A DNA stretch of 64,000 bases from Bacteroidaceae bacterium (GTDB lineage: Bacteria; Bacteroidota; Bacteroidia; Bacteroidales; Bacteroidaceae): the NCBI GenBank assembly GCA_017429945.1, contig JAFRNY010000032.1:1-64000 (forward strand), read 5' to 3'. The notes beneath the pieces are model-generated. The model made no database searches. It worked only from the letters and a program-made list of their open reading frames with translations, and was not told the origin of the DNA. The number at the start of each line of letters is the position of its first letter. Position 1 is the first letter of the stretch. The position numbers and the translations under genes are program-made. This document shows, one piece after another, positions 1 to 8,658 of this stretch.

Positions 1-497
1 ACAGCCTCGTATAATGGTACGATAGGCTGTGGCGCGTCGTCTGTCTCAAGAAAAAGACGGTCGATGGGGCAAGCGGCTAAGCTTGCTTCGTTAAAGCGGA
101 GACCGAAGCTGATATAGAATCCATGGTCTAAGAGCTGTTGCAGCTGCTCAGGCTTTCCGCGAAAACCGTGCCAAATCCACGTCTGGCGAGTGCCGCGCTT
201 CAGGCGGAGTACGTCGTCGGCAGCGCGCACGCAGTGGAGGATGAGCGGGCGACACAAACGCTCGCTAAGGGCTATCTGGGCTTCGAAAGCCTCAAGTTGC
301 AGGGAATAGGACGTAGAGCAAACTTTGTCGAGCCCGCATTCTCCCACGAAGGTGCCCTCAGCCGCCAGTGCCGACTCCAACTCCGGCATGCGATCAGCCC
401 AGTCAGCAGTCAGATGCCATGGGTGAAATCCGCAGGACGATACCGTCTGTTCGTCTGTAGGCAGCGGACAATGCGTGTGGAAATTCAGATATTGCAT
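1..497 (-). CDS. TatD-family metal-dependent hydrolase (3' end cut by window edge)
   Basis: Reads MQYLNFHTHCPLP from an ATG at 497 and runs off the left edge, so the C-terminus is missing. Visible TatD/amidohydrolase landmarks are the first metal-binding HTH near the N-terminus, GECGLD about a third of the way in, LHCVRAAD, the WHGFRGK segment and LETDDAP close to the edge. The family are TIM-barrel metal-dependent phosphoesterases, several with 3'-5' DNase activity. The N-terminus is shorter than in classical TatD, as in many Bacteroidales copies. It is last in a same-strand run with yidD, rnpA and hemD. The family call is firm; the substrate is unknown. Confidence 0.85.
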   Translation of the reverse strand, partial: MQYLNFHTHCPLPTDEQTVSSCGFHPWHLTADWADRMPELESALAAEGTFVGECGLDKVCSTSYSLQLEAFEAQIALSERLCRPLILHCVRAADDVLRLKRGTRQTWIWHGFRGKPEQLQQLLDHGFYISFGLRFNEASLAACPIDRLFLETDDAPQPIVPLYEA

Positions 498-528
498 CGA
501 TGAAATGGGCGTTTTTTTGATGCAAGGC

Positions 529-756
529 TCAGAAATGGAACTTTTCGGGAACGGGGTCATAGCCATGCCCGCCCCAAGGATGGCAGCGCAGAATGCGGCG
601 CACGGCAAGATATAATCCCTTCAGCGCCCCGTGCTTCTCAATGGCCTCGACGGCATACTGCGAACAGGTGGGCGTGAAGCGGCACGACGGGGGCGTCAGC
701 GGGCTTATGCAGCGCTGATAGAAGCGGATGGGGAGAATGAGAAGGCGGCGAAGCAA
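529..756 (-). CDS. yidD: Membrane protein insertion efficiency factor YidD
   Basis: A 75-residue protein with the complete YidD signature: [12 protein letters not shown], the Cys-containing [11 protein letters not shown] block, then [14 protein letters not shown]. YidD is a small membrane-associated protein that helps YidC insert inner-membrane proteins, and it sits beside rnpA in many bacteria, as here. The codon at the predicted start is TTG. No in-frame ATG exists between it and the upstream in-frame stop, and a GATTAGG-type repeat tract fills the 88 bp between rnpA and this gene. The usual M-K-K-L-L start therefore reads as K-L-L without its Met. Identity is certain; the exact start codon is not. 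Confidence 0.93.
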   Translation of the reverse strand: MLRRLLILPIRFYQRCISPLTPPSCRFTPTCSQYAVEAIEKHGALKGLYLAVRRILRCHPWGGHGYDPVPEKFHF

Positions 757-764
757 TTTAAGAT

Positions 765-842
765 TGGGGATTAGAGATTAGGGATTAGGTCTTGGGCGTT
801 TTTTGGATTAGGGCTTAGGGTTTTGTTTTTTTTTGATTAGGG
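765..842. repeat. Degenerate GATTAGGG tandem tract between rnpA and yidD
   Basis: The gap contains repeated GATTAGAGATTAGGGATTAG and GATTAGGGCTT units separated by T-runs. The minus-strand reading ends AATCTTAAATTG at the yidD start, and the same AATCTTAAATTG ends the metK leader near 5045, so this is a dispersed family. No gene is seen in it. Confidence 0.6.
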
Positions 843-844
843 CT

Positions 845-1324
845 TCATCCTTTCCACGTTTCGGCTACTTCTCTCACGCGGTGAAGGAGATTTTTCATTT
901 TGCGATGGACGAGGTCTGATGGCTGCGGCTCGGCTGCAAGCCAAAGGAATGCCATGTGGAGGTGATGAAGTGGGGGAGTGCCGCACTCGGCATTGGCTTC
1001 GCCGGTGGCCTGGGGGCTGACAGCTGTGAGAATGTCTCTGTTCAGTCGCCAGGCTTCGCGGATTTGTCGCTTTGCACGGTTGCGGTCTACGGCGTGCTTG
1101 AACAGGCGTTTGGGCACGGATATAAGCAGCTGAAATTTGCTGTCGGCAGCGCCGGGCAGAGTGCTCGTTTCTTGTTCGCTCAATGGTCTAAAGACAACAC
1201 GGAGCGGAAAAGCCGTGCACGACTTGTTTCCGCCCGCGAAGAGCGCTTCTATAGCCTTGCGGCTGCAGAGACGCTCACTTTTGGAGAATTTATTTTGTCT
1301 TGTTGACCTCGGCGATGTAAGCAT
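845..1324 (-). CDS. rnpA: Ribonuclease P protein component
   Basis: A 159-residue basic protein. It has the N-terminal FSKSERLCSRKAIEALF block that binds the pre-tRNA leader and the family's RNR motif in AVDRNRAKRQIREAWR. RnpA is the protein subunit that assists the RNase P ribozyme in 5'-end maturation of tRNA. The ATG at 1324 lies inside the end of hemD (35-bp overlap), which suggests translational coupling. It is longer than typical RnpA because of an acidic, Ala/Gly-rich insertion after the RNR region (SPQATGEANAECGTPP). It is followed by yidD, the usual neighbour. Confidence 0.93.
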   Translation of the reverse strand: MLTSPRSTRQNKFSKSERLCSRKAIEALFAGGNKSCTAFPLRVVFRPLSEQETSTLPGAADSKFQLLISVPKRLFKHAVDRNRAKRQIREAWRLNRDILTAVSPQATGEANAECGTPPLHHLHMAFLWLAAEPQPSDLVHRKMKNLLHRVREVAETWKG

Positions 1325-2039
1325 TAAGGGCTGATGTGATACTTGGGTATTGAGGGGTGGGAGCCTCGAGGTCCAGGCGAAGGCCAGCGTCCTTGACGGC
1401 TTTGGCCGTTGCCGGTCCGAAGGTGGCTATGGCTATATCGCCCTGCTCGAAATCGGGGAAATTCTTCTTCAGGCTCTGCACTCCGCTGGGGCTGAAGAAG
1501 ACAATCAGATCGTAGTCGAACGGCGCGTCCTTGTCGATATCGTTGGGGACGGTGCGGTACATCACGCCTTCGGCGTGCTGCAGTTTCTTCGATTCCAGCA
1601 GGTCGTGGAGTTCATTGTTGTGGACATCGCTCTGGGGCACGAAATAGCGCTCGTTCTTGTGCTTGATGAACGTGGGCATGAGGTCGGCTATCTTGCCTGT
1701 TGTACCAAAGAACACCTTGCGCTTGCGGTACTGCACGTATTTCTGAATATACAGGGCTACTTGCTCTGTGATGCAGAAGTACTTCATTGTCTCGGGGACA
1801 TTGAAGCGCAGCTCCTTGGCCAGCGAGAAGAAGTGGTCGATGGCATGGCGCGAAGTGAAGATGACGGCCGTGAAATCGCTGAGCGAGATGTGCTGCTCGC
1901 GGAATTCCTTTGGACTGACGCTTTCCACCTTTATGAAGGGGTGGAAGACTATTTCTACGCCATGGCGCGCCGCTATGTCGTAATATGGCGACTTTTCGGA
2001 AGAGGGCTTGGGTTGTGATACCAGTATCTTCTTAATCAT
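1290..2039 (-). CDS. hemD: Uroporphyrinogen-III synthase
   Basis: A 249-residue protein starting MIKKILVSQPKPSSEKSPYYDIA, with the two-lobed HemD pattern: ISLSDFTAVIFTSRHAIDHFF in the first lobe and YDLIVFFSPSGVQSL plus IATFGPATAKAVKDAGL in the second. It cyclises hydroxymethylbilane to uroporphyrinogen III with inversion of ring D, in tetrapyrrole synthesis. HemD is poorly conserved, but the SPSGV and TFGPATAKA motifs and the DUF4271-hemD-rnpA order support it. It starts 66 bp after DUF4271 and overlaps rnpA, so it is probably cotranscribed with both. Confidence 0.9.
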   Translation of the reverse strand: MIKKILVSQPKPSSEKSPYYDIAARHGVEIVFHPFIKVESVSPKEFREQHISLSDFTAVIFTSRHAIDHFFSLAKELRFNVPETMKYFCITEQVALYIQKYVQYRKRKVFFGTTGKIADLMPTFIKHKNERYFVPQSDVHNNELHDLLESKKLQHAEGVMYRTVPNDIDKDAPFDYDLIVFFSPSGVQSLKKNFPDFEQGDIAIATFGPATAKAVKDAGLRLDLEAPTPQYPSITSALNAYIAEVNKTK

Positions 2040-2105
2040 CGTTGTTTGTTTCTTGTGCTCTTGTATAGAGCGGTGTTTGTGACTGAGCTTCCCTGCTCAG
2101 AGGAG

Positions 2106-3143
2106 TCAAAAAATAGTGATAAACAATCTAGTTAACTCTACTAAAACGCCCCATGCCAAAAGCAACGGGAGCAATTCGAGCGCACAAAAGTACACAAATA
2201 AATGCAAACAACCTTTGATTTTGCCGAAAAAGACGCTGAAAGCCTTGAAAAATAGTAGGATTTTGACGAAAAATAACACTCCGATAAGAATTATTGACAC
2301 TTTTTCAAGCGCTAAATCGAAGTAAACAGATAGCAGTGCGAGGGGAAACAAGACGAGGCTCTCGAAGATGAAAAGCAGCGAAAACGCCTCGTACCAGCGG
2401 CGCCGTTCGGCTTTGGTGAAGAAGGTTGAATGCACGAAATGATAGAGGCGTTGCTTGACGATGAGTGTGAGCATCGCCACGGCGGCATAAATTCCCAGCA
2501 GGGCCAGGGGCGGCAGGTTGATGAGGTTTACCGAGAGGTTTGCGTCGGCATAGGAGTAGAAAAGCAGCGCAATGATGAGGCTTAGCTGACATCCGAGCAT
2601 GAAGTGTACGAGCTCGAAAGTCTTGGCATCGGTGTGCGAGGCCGATGACGAACTCTGTTTTGGCATGAAGAAGAGGCGCAGGCGCTGTCGCAGCTGCTGC
2701 CAAGAGTGGGCCAGAAAGAGCAGGATGAGCAGGAAACAGCTCAAGAGTGCTATGCTGACTCCATCGTTGCGGAAGAGAGCCTGTGGCAGTGCCTGCGCTT
2801 TCATGCCTGTGAATCGCCCGTCAGTCAGCGGCTTGTCGTTGAAGAGCAGGCTGTCGGCGGCAAGCAGGCTGTCGGTGTGCTCGCTGCCGCGATACAATAG
2901 TGGCAGGTTGTCGGGGAGCTCGGTGCTGGTGTCGGCAGCGCCTTTCTGCGCGGCGGTGCTGTCGGCGGCTGTGGCGGTGCTGTCTGCCGGTGCCGGCATG
3001 ATCGAGGCTGATGTGGAGTCAGGAGTTGCGACGCGGCTGTGTGAGGGCCGCGCCGTGATGGTGTCGCGCTGCGGTGCCGCCACGGCAATGGTGTCGGCAG
3101 CCGCTGCTGTATTATTTACTACTATGGTGTCCTGAATCAACAT
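2106..3143 (-). CDS. DUF4271 domain membrane protein
   Basis: A 345-residue protein. Residues 1-110 are a low-complexity Ala/Thr/Asp/Ser-rich segment (AAAADTIAVAAPQRDT, DSTATAADSTAAQKG). Then come several hydrophobic helices (SIALLSCFLLILLFLA, LIIALLFYSYADAN, LALLGIYAAVAMLTL, SLVLFPLALLSVYF, IILIGVLFFVKILLFF, ELLPLLLAWGVL) typical of DUF4271. The family is found in Bacteroidetes next to hemD; its function is unknown. The soluble N-terminal part is unusually long and repetitive. It starts 43 bp after the LOG-family gene, on the same strand. Confidence 0.8.
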   Translation of the reverse strand: MLIQDTIVVNNTAAAADTIAVAAPQRDTITARPSHSRVATPDSTSASIMPAPADSTATAADSTAAQKGAADTSTELPDNLPLLYRGSEHTDSLLAADSLLFNDKPLTDGRFTGMKAQALPQALFRNDGVSIALLSCFLLILLFLAHSWQQLRQRLRLFFMPKQSSSSASHTDAKTFELVHFMLGCQLSLIIALLFYSYADANLSVNLINLPPLALLGIYAAVAMLTLIVKQRLYHFVHSTFFTKAERRRWYEAFSLLFIFESLVLFPLALLSVYFDLALEKVSIILIGVLFFVKILLFFKAFSVFFGKIKGCLHLFVYFCALELLPLLLAWGVLVELTRLFITIF

Positions 3144-3186
3144 CCTTTAGTGTTTTTGTCCTGTAGTTCTTGGAGACTTCGGCGGA

Positions 3187-3762
3187 TCAGATAGCTGCAA
3201 ACTTGCGCACGCTGGCATCCCAGAGGGGAGTGGAAAGGACGAGGTCGATGGCCTCTTCGGGCGTTGATGCCACGCGCCAGATCTCAGCATGGCGAGGCCC
3301 CATGAAATGTTCGTCGATTCCGCGCTGCAGCTGTTCGAGCAGAGGGGCGTAGTAGTCGCGTATGTTGAGGATGACGATGGGCTTCAGGTAGAGTCCGAGC
3401 TGCTTCCAGGTGATCACTTCCATGAGCTCCTCGAGGGTCCCGCAGCCGCCCGGCAGCGCTATGCAACCGTCGGAGAGGCGTGCGATGGTCTCCTTGCGCT
3501 CGTGCATATTGCGTGTCTCAATGAGGTGTGTGAGACCTTTATGGTGCCAGTCTTGCTCGATCATGAAGGTGGGGATTACGCCCGTGACCTCGCCGCCCGC
3601 TGCCAGGCAGGCGTCGGAGGCCGCGGCCATCAGTCCCATCTTACCGGCTCCGTTGACGAGCCCTATCCCCCTTCGGCCCAGTTCTTCGCCCAGGGCTTGC
3701 GCCGCGGCGAAGTAATCTTGGTGAATCTTGGTGCTCGAAGCACAGTAAACTGCTATGTTCAT
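3187..3762 (-). CDS. LOG-family protein (TIGR00730 Rossmann fold)
   Basis: Starting at [15 protein letters not shown], the protein has 191 residues and the LOG hallmarks: [20 protein letters not shown] (the GGGxxGLMG-like loop) and the catalytic [20 protein letters not shown]. Characterised members are cytokinin riboside 5'-monophosphate phosphoribohydrolases, releasing a free base from a nucleoside monophosphate; the physiological substrate in Bacteroidetes is unclear. A start 48 bp further upstream would run into metK. The chosen ATG forms a 4-bp ATGA overlap with the metK stop, so translational coupling with metK is likely. Confidence 0.85.
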   Translation of the reverse strand: MNIAVYCASSTKIHQDYFAAAQALGEELGRRGIGLVNGAGKMGLMAAASDACLAAGGEVTGVIPTFMIEQDWHHKGLTHLIETRNMHERKETIARLSDGCIALPGGCGTLEELMEVITWKQLGLYLKPIVILNIRDYYAPLLEQLQRGIDEHFMGPRHAEIWRVASTPEEAIDLVLSTPLWDASVRKFAAI

Positions 3763-5042
3763 AGGCCGAAGGCTTGTTTGATCCTGTCTACGTAGTCGAG
3801 CTTCTCCCATGTGAAGAGTTCGACTTCGAGAGATATTGAATTGCCGTAGTGGCTGTGGAAAGTCTTGGTGATGCGCTGTGGCTGGCGGCCCATGTGTCCG
3901 TAGGCGGCCGTCTCCTCGTAGATGGGAGCCCGCAGCTTGAGGCGGTCCTCGATAGCCCGTGGGCGGAGGTCGAAAATATTGCGGATATTGCGCGCTATCT
4001 CGCCGTCGCTCAGGCTTACGTGGCTCTTGCCATAGGTGTTGACGTAGATGCTCACGGGCTCTGCCACGCCGATGGCGTAGGACAGTTGCACGAGAATCTC
4101 GTCGGCCACGCCTGCGGCCACCATATTCTTGGCGATATGGCGTGCGGCATAGGCTGCCGAGCGGTCGACCTTCGAGGGGTCTTTGCCTGAGAAGGCTCCT
4201 CCGCCGTGTGCGCCCTTGCCTCCGTAGGTGTCAACGATGATCTTGCGGCCGGTGAGGCCCGTGTCGCCGTGCGGCCCGCCTATTACGAACTTGCCCGGGG
4301 GGTTGACGTGGAAGGTGATGTGATCGTCGAAGAGAGCCCGCACAGCTTCGTTCTTTATTCCTGCTATGACGCGTGGCATGAGGATTTCCTTCACGTCGCG
4401 GCGTATCTGGCTGAGCATCTGCTGGTCGGCCCGGTTCTGGTCGCCGTCGAGCGGCATGATGAATTCGTCGTGTTGTGTGGAAACGACGATTGTGTCGACG
4501 CGCAGCGGCCGTCCGTCGTCGCCATATTCTATGGTCACCTGGCTCTTGGCGTCGGGGCGCAGATAGGTCATCTCGATGCCTTCGCGGCGTATTTCGGCCA
4601 GAGTTATGAGGATGCGGTGTGCGAGGTCCAGTGCCAGGGGCATAAAGTTCTCGGTCTCGTTGGTGGCGTAACCGAACATCATTCCTTGGTCGCCGGCGCC
4701 CTGGCTCATAGGCTCGGCGCGCTCTACGCCTCGGTTGATGTCGGGGCTCTGCTCGTGAATGGATGAAAAGACGCCGCATGAGTTGGCCTCGAACATGTAT
4801 TCGCCTTTGGTGTAGCCTATTCGTCGGATGGTGTCGCGCGCTATCTCGGGCATATCGACATAGGCTTCGCTCTTGACTTCGCCAGCGAGTACGACCTGAC
4901 CTGTCGTCACGAGCGTCTCGCATGCTACTTTCGACTGCGGGTCGTAGGCCAGCAGATTGTCGAGGATGGCATCACTGATTTGGTCAGCGACCTTATCGGG
5001 GTGGCCTTCGGAAACGGATTCGGATGTAAATAAGTAACCCAT
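3759..5042 (-). CDS. metK: S-adenosylmethionine synthetase
   Basis: A 427-residue protein with all MetK signatures: [16 protein letters not shown] at the N-terminus, [15 protein letters not shown] and [19 protein letters not shown]. It makes AdoMet from Met and ATP in the cytosol as a Mg2+/K+-dependent tetramer. It is slightly longer than the E. coli enzyme, as usual in Bacteroidetes. It is the first gene of a run with the LOG gene and DUF4271. The leader of about 140 nt contains a SAM-II-like element, so feedback by its own product is likely. Confidence 0.97.
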   Translation of the reverse strand: MGYLFTSESVSEGHPDKVADQISDAILDNLLAYDPQSKVACETLVTTGQVVLAGEVKSEAYVDMPEIARDTIRRIGYTKGEYMFEANSCGVFSSIHEQSPDINRGVERAEPMSQGAGDQGMMFGYATNETENFMPLALDLAHRILITLAEIRREGIEMTYLRPDAKSQVTIEYGDDGRPLRVDTIVVSTQHDEFIMPLDGDQNRADQQMLSQIRRDVKEILMPRVIAGIKNEAVRALFDDHITFHVNPPGKFVIGGPHGDTGLTGRKIIVDTYGGKGAHGGGAFSGKDPSKVDRSAAYAARHIAKNMVAAGVADEILVQLSYAIGVAEPVSIYVNTYGKSHVSLSDGEIARNIRNIFDLRPRAIEDRLKLRAPIYEETAAYGHMGRQPQRITKTFHSHYGNSISLEVELFTWEKLDYVDRIKQAFGL

Positions 5043-5110
5043 TGCAATTTAAGATTTAGAGATTAATAAATAATGAATTGAATGGGACGTCATTGGGGCA
5101 CAAATGCAGT

Positions 5111-5175
5111 AACCTTTCGGTTGTTCTTTTAGCATTTTTTTCTGTGGTTGCAAGCAGCCCAAATCTATCCACATT
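5111..5175 (-). promoter_or_regulatory. Candidate SAM-II-type riboswitch upstream of metK
   Basis: Minus-strand order: GTGG (5169-5172), GATTT (5161-5165), a loop with GGGC, TTGCAA (5148-5153), CCAC (5144-5147) closing P1, an A-rich run, GCTAAAAG (5126-5133), then a GNRA hairpin AACC-GAAA-GGTT (5111-5122). The order stem, GAUUU, UUGCAA, stem partner, A-run, GCUAAAA is the SAM-II (metA/SAM-alpha) core as I remember it, and the gene downstream makes SAM. A competing longer stem, TTGGG with CCCAA just downstream, could be the switch. P1 is short and no search was run. Confidence 0.6.
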
Positions 5176-5187
5176 AAAAGTCGGGCG

Positions 5188-5195
5188 CAAAGGTA
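5188..5195 (-). promoter_or_regulatory. metK promoter -7 box
   Basis: TACCTTTG on the minus strand matches the Bacteroidetes -7 consensus TAnnTTTG. It places transcription start near 5182 and gives metK an untranslated leader of about 140 nt that includes the riboswitch candidate. Confidence 0.6.
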
Positions 5196-5253
5196 CGAAA
5201 AAAGCTGTAAACGAACAGCTCTTTTCGCGAAAAAGTGTTGTCCAGACTATAAA

Positions 5254-5934
5254 TTAGAAGAAAAAGATGCCCACGAAGGCTCCGATGAGGCCCACGCAGT
5301 AGCCTGCCAGCACCTGCCAGAGATTGTGCTGGCGCAGCAGCAGTCGGCTGCTGCCTACGAGGCCGGCAATCAGAATGCTTATGCTGAGCCACCAGAGTGG
5401 GTTGAAAAAGAATATCAGGCTATAGGCTATAAGAGCGCCAATGACTCCTCCTGCTCCTGCGGCATGCATCGAGATTTTCCATTTCGTGTTGATTAGTATG
5501 CAGGTGCCTTGAATGAGAAGCGACGCTACGAGTATGCCCGACATGTAGCGGGGCAGATGGAAACGGTTGAGCAGATGGAGCGTGAAGGCATAGTACAATA
5601 AATAAATAATATAGGGGAAGAAGCGGTTTTGGCGCAGGCGCAGCAGGTGGCGCTCCCATCCTTGAGTCTGGCGCCAAAAGCGTATGGTCAGGCGCGGCAG
5701 CACGATGGTTCCTAGGAGCACGAGCAACAGTATCAGGCCCTTGAGAGTCCATGGCAGCAGGCTGAGGTACGTGAACAGAAACAGCACAACGAATCCGAGC
5801 ATAGGGAAGAATTCGGGCCTGAAGATGCTGGAGAGCCAGCGTGCGCCTACGAGCAGCCGACGGGCGTTGGACCTCCGGTCGAAGGCTGTGGCGCGCCTGT
5901 TTGCGGGTGTGATTATGTTAGTGTCTGATTCCAT
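5254..5934 (-). CDS. PAP2-like integral membrane protein
   Basis: A 226-residue polytopic protein with about six hydrophobic helices. Late in the sequence KISMHAAGAGGVIGAL and SSRLLLRQHNLWQVLAGYCVG stand where PAP2 phosphatases have their PSGH and SRxxxxxHxxxD motifs. The middle motif is SMHAAG instead of PSGH, and Gln/Ala follow the His where Asp is expected. Catalysis is therefore uncertain, although this form is common in Bacteroidales PAP2-like proteins. A lipid or undecaprenyl diphosphate phosphatase role is possible. It starts 15 bp after rpoN on the same strand, probably in one transcript. Confidence 0.65.
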   Translation of the reverse strand: MESDTNIITPANRRATAFDRRSNARRLLVGARWLSSIFRPEFFPMLGFVVLFLFTYLSLLPWTLKGLILLLVLLGTIVLPRLTIRFWRQTQGWERHLLRLRQNRFFPYIIYLLYYAFTLHLLNRFHLPRYMSGILVASLLIQGTCILINTKWKISMHAAGAGGVIGALIAYSLIFFFNPLWWLSISILIAGLVGSSRLLLRQHNLWQVLAGYCVGLIGAFVGIFFF

Positions 5935-5948
5935 TGTTGTCTGTAGTC

Positions 5949-7424
5949 TCAGTTATCGTTTTTGCGCATTCGGGCTACGGGAATGCCTAGCACGGTGCGG
6001 TATTTCGCTACTGTGCGGCGAGCCACGTCGAAGCCTCGTTGCTGCAGGGCCAGAGCGAGTGCGTCGTCGGTGAGCGGCTGTCGTTTGTCCTCGTCGTCGA
6101 CGATTTCCTTGAGCGCGGCCTTGATGCTGCGAATGCTCACCTCGTCGCCGTCGAGCTTGGCGGCGGAGGTGAAGAACCACCTCAGGGGATAGATGCCAAA
6201 AGGTGTCTGCACCCATTTGGAGTTGCTCACGCGTGAGATTGTCGATAGGTGAAGGCCAGTCTGCGAGGCAACGTCCTCAAGGGTCATCGGGCGCAGCACG
6301 GTCTCGTCGCCACTCTCGAAGAAAGGCTGCTGCATTCGCATTATAGCCTGCATGGTCAGCGTGAGCGTCTCCTGCCGCTGCTTGATAGCGTCGATGAATC
6401 CTTGAGCCTTGTCTATTCTTTCGCGCAGGTAGGTTATGCCTTCGCGCTGGCTGCGGGTGAGCGTCTTTATGTCGTGGCCTTGATAGGAATTGAGGAAAGC
6501 GAGGTCGTCGGGGCTCACGCGCAGAGGCGGTATGCGCCCGTTGTTGAGGCTCATCGTCAGGTGGCCGTAGGGGTCGGTATCTACGATGAAATCGGGCGTT
6601 ATCTGCTGTAGGTTGCGGCCTAGTGCTTCGCCCATGGAGCTGCCGGGCCTCGGGTTGAGGCGTCGCACCTCATGCTGCAGCCTCGAGACTTCGGAGTCTT
6701 TGAGCTTCATGTTGCGAGCTATGCGGTCCCAGCGATTGAGGGTGAGGTTCTCGAACTGATTGGTGAGCAGTGCCGTGAGCTTTTGTTTGATTGGCGACTG
6801 GCTGTCGGGGGCGTTTTTCACTTGCAGCAGCAGGCATTCCTGCAGCGAGCGTGCGCCCACGCCTGCTGGCTCGAAGTGTTGCAGCACGTCGAGCAGGTGC
6901 TCGAGTTCGGCCTGTGAGGTGGCAATATTATGGTAAACCTCGAGCTCATCCTGAATCTGGGTGAGCGATACTCGCAAGAGACCATCGTCGTCGAGCGACC
7001 CGATGATGTAGCGCAGCACTTCCTCTTCATGGTCGTTGAGGTGGAACAGTCCGATCTGCTCCTCCAACTGGTCGTAGAACGATAGTGTCTCACCCACGAC
7101 TGTTTCCATGGCATCGCGGCGGTTGGCCTGCGCGATGTTGTCGGGGATGTCATCGGGCGAGCTGTAGTCTGCTGCGCTGTCGTAGCCTGTGTCGGCCTCG
7201 TTGCCGTTGCCGAAGTCGTCGGCGGCATTAGGGCTGTTGTCGAATGCATCGGCCTCGTTGTTGTCGCGCTCGAGGGCGATATTCTCGTTCAGCTCCTGAT
7301 CTACGCGCTCGTAGAGGGCTTCGATGGGCAGCTCTGTCAGTTGCCTCACCAGCAGCTGTTGCGGCGAGAGCGTCTGTGTCTGTGTCTGCACTTGTGTGCC
7401 TGTCTGAGAATATCGGCTTGACAT
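5949..7424 (-). CDS. rpoN: RNA polymerase sigma-54 factor
   Basis: A 491-residue sigma-54. It has the Q-rich activator-interacting region (TQVQTQTQTLSPQQLLVRQL), an acidic Asn/Asp-rich linker at about 55-100, core-binding repeats, the HTH region (TLEDVASQTGLHLSTISRVSNSKWVQTPFGIYPLRWFF) and the C-terminal RpoN box ARRTVAKYR that reads the -24 element. It directs activator-dependent transcription from -24/-12 promoters. No bacterial enhancer-binding protein gene is seen in this window. Confidence 0.96.
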   Translation of the reverse strand: MSSRYSQTGTQVQTQTQTLSPQQLLVRQLTELPIEALYERVDQELNENIALERDNNEADAFDNSPNAADDFGNGNEADTGYDSAADYSSPDDIPDNIAQANRRDAMETVVGETLSFYDQLEEQIGLFHLNDHEEEVLRYIIGSLDDDGLLRVSLTQIQDELEVYHNIATSQAELEHLLDVLQHFEPAGVGARSLQECLLLQVKNAPDSQSPIKQKLTALLTNQFENLTLNRWDRIARNMKLKDSEVSRLQHEVRRLNPRPGSSMGEALGRNLQQITPDFIVDTDPYGHLTMSLNNGRIPPLRVSPDDLAFLNSYQGHDIKTLTRSQREGITYLRERIDKAQGFIDAIKQRQETLTLTMQAIMRMQQPFFESGDETVLRPMTLEDVASQTGLHLSTISRVSNSKWVQTPFGIYPLRWFFTSAAKLDGDEVSIRSIKAALKEIVDDEDKRQPLTDDALALALQQRGFDVARRTVAKYRTVLGIPVARMRKNDN

Positions 7425-7465
7425 AGTTGTATTTGACTATTTTACAAATTCACAATTTCACGGGT

Positions 7466-7578
7466 GCTGATGGATTTATGCATCCGGTTGCATCAGCATT
7501 TTCAACCTGTTGCATCGGCCTTCGCGACCGGTTGAATCGGCTTGTTCAACCGGTTGAATCGGCCAGTGCAACCGCATG
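7466..7578. repeat. ACCGGT-core intergenic tandem repeat (copy 1)
   Basis: About four or five units of 23-25 bp around a CAACCGGTTGAATCGGC core, with variants GTTGCATCAGC and GCGACCGGTTGAATCGG, lie between rpoN and the porin gene. The core also appears, on the other strand, in the array at 57866-57973. No ORF or promoter is visible inside. Confidence 0.7.
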
Positions 7579-7587
7579 TCTTTTGAC

Positions 7588-8604
7588 TCAGAACCGCCAG
7601 TATAATTGCAGGTCCACGGCGTGGTAGCGCTCGTCGGCCTTGCGTTTGTCAACGTTGAAGCCGTAGTTGGCTTGTAGCATCAGGTTGGGGTGGAGTGTGT
7701 GCTGGGCCGAGATGCCGTAGATGGCGTGGGCGCCGTCGTGGCTCTTGCCCTCGCGGTAGAGGTCGTAGTGGAGGAACAGGCGCGAGCGGTGCCACGAGGG
7801 CGTGCCTACGATGGCATAGAAGGCGTCGGCTCCGCCGTTGGCATTGTCAACAGCAAACTCGGCGCGGGCCGTCCAGTCGCCAGTGTAGTTGACGCCGAAG
7901 CTGTAGCGGCGGCGCTCCAGTGTCAGCGAGTCGTTGACGACGCGGTTGCCTGTCCAGCCGAAGACACCTATCTGCAGTTCCTTAATGGGTGCTACCCAAA
8001 TGCCTCCGATGAGGTCCTTGCGCGTGTTCTTGTCGGCGAAATTGATGCCTTGGCCATTGAAGATGCCGCCTTGGTAGTGGAGAAGGCGGTGGCCGTCGCT
8101 GCCGATGGGGAAGAGGTCGCCCTGCAGCTGCAGGCCTATATCGCGGCCGTTTGAGGCGTGCTCACCTGTGCGGTCGTTGAATCCGGCAAATTTGTCGGCC
8201 AGTTGCGAGTAGGCCCCGTGGCCGAGGAGCCAGGGGTGCATGGGATTCTCGAACGAGAAGGGGCGCTTGAACTGTCCGGCCTTCACGCGCAGTTCCTTCC
8301 AATGCTGCCATTCCGCCCAGGCATCTACGATGCGAGGACCGTTGACGCCGCTGGTGTTGCCGTTCATCTGAGCTTGGAACTTCATGGCGAAGTCGCCAAT
8401 CTTCGTATCGACATAAATGCGCACCAGGCGCAGTCCGAAGTCGGCCTTGGCCGCGGCGTCGTCGCTGGTGGTGGCTTTGGCCTGGCCGATGACATAGCCT
8501 CCGAACTTAGTGTTCTGCATGAGGTCGTCCTTGGCCGTCTGGGCGTGCAGTGGTGCCAGGGGGAAGGCGAGGGCCAATATCGTTATGAGCTGTCTGTTTC
8601 GCAT
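7588..8604 (-). CDS. Outer-membrane porin, phosphate-selective porin O/P-like
   Basis: From the ATG at 8604 the protein has 338 residues. A signal peptide (MRNRQLITILALAFPLAPLHAQ) is followed by a beta-barrel pattern: TKFGGYVIGQAKATT, LRLVRIYVDTKIGDFAMKFQAQM, AWAEWQHWKELRVKAGQFKRPFSFENP, and a C-terminal strand ending LYWRF with terminal Phe. This matches the OprO/OprP porin fold, and GQFKRPFSFEN is typical. It probably allows passive uptake of anions or small solutes. The start was chosen because it begins the signal peptide, after an A-rich AATAAAGAACAAAAG leader; a longer ORF begins at 8643. Confidence 0.82.
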   Translation of the reverse strand: MRNRQLITILALAFPLAPLHAQTAKDDLMQNTKFGGYVIGQAKATTSDDAAAKADFGLRLVRIYVDTKIGDFAMKFQAQMNGNTSGVNGPRIVDAWAEWQHWKELRVKAGQFKRPFSFENPMHPWLLGHGAYSQLADKFAGFNDRTGEHASNGRDIGLQLQGDLFPIGSDGHRLLHYQGGIFNGQGINFADKNTRKDLIGGIWVAPIKELQIGVFGWTGNRVVNDSLTLERRRYSFGVNYTGDWTARAEFAVDNANGGADAFYAIVGTPSWHRSRLFLHYDLYREGKSHDGAHAIYGISAQHTLHPNLMLQANYGFNVDKRKADERYHAVDLQLYWRF

Positions 8605-8658
8605 CTTTTGTTCTTTATTCAACTCTCGCAAGCTAGCTTGCATTGAGCGTTGAGTTCT

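Noticed and set aside
5051..5107. SAM-I riboswitch or T-box upstream of metK
   Set aside because: The SAM-I core words and any T-box anti-terminator motif are absent; only the SAM-II-like elements were found.
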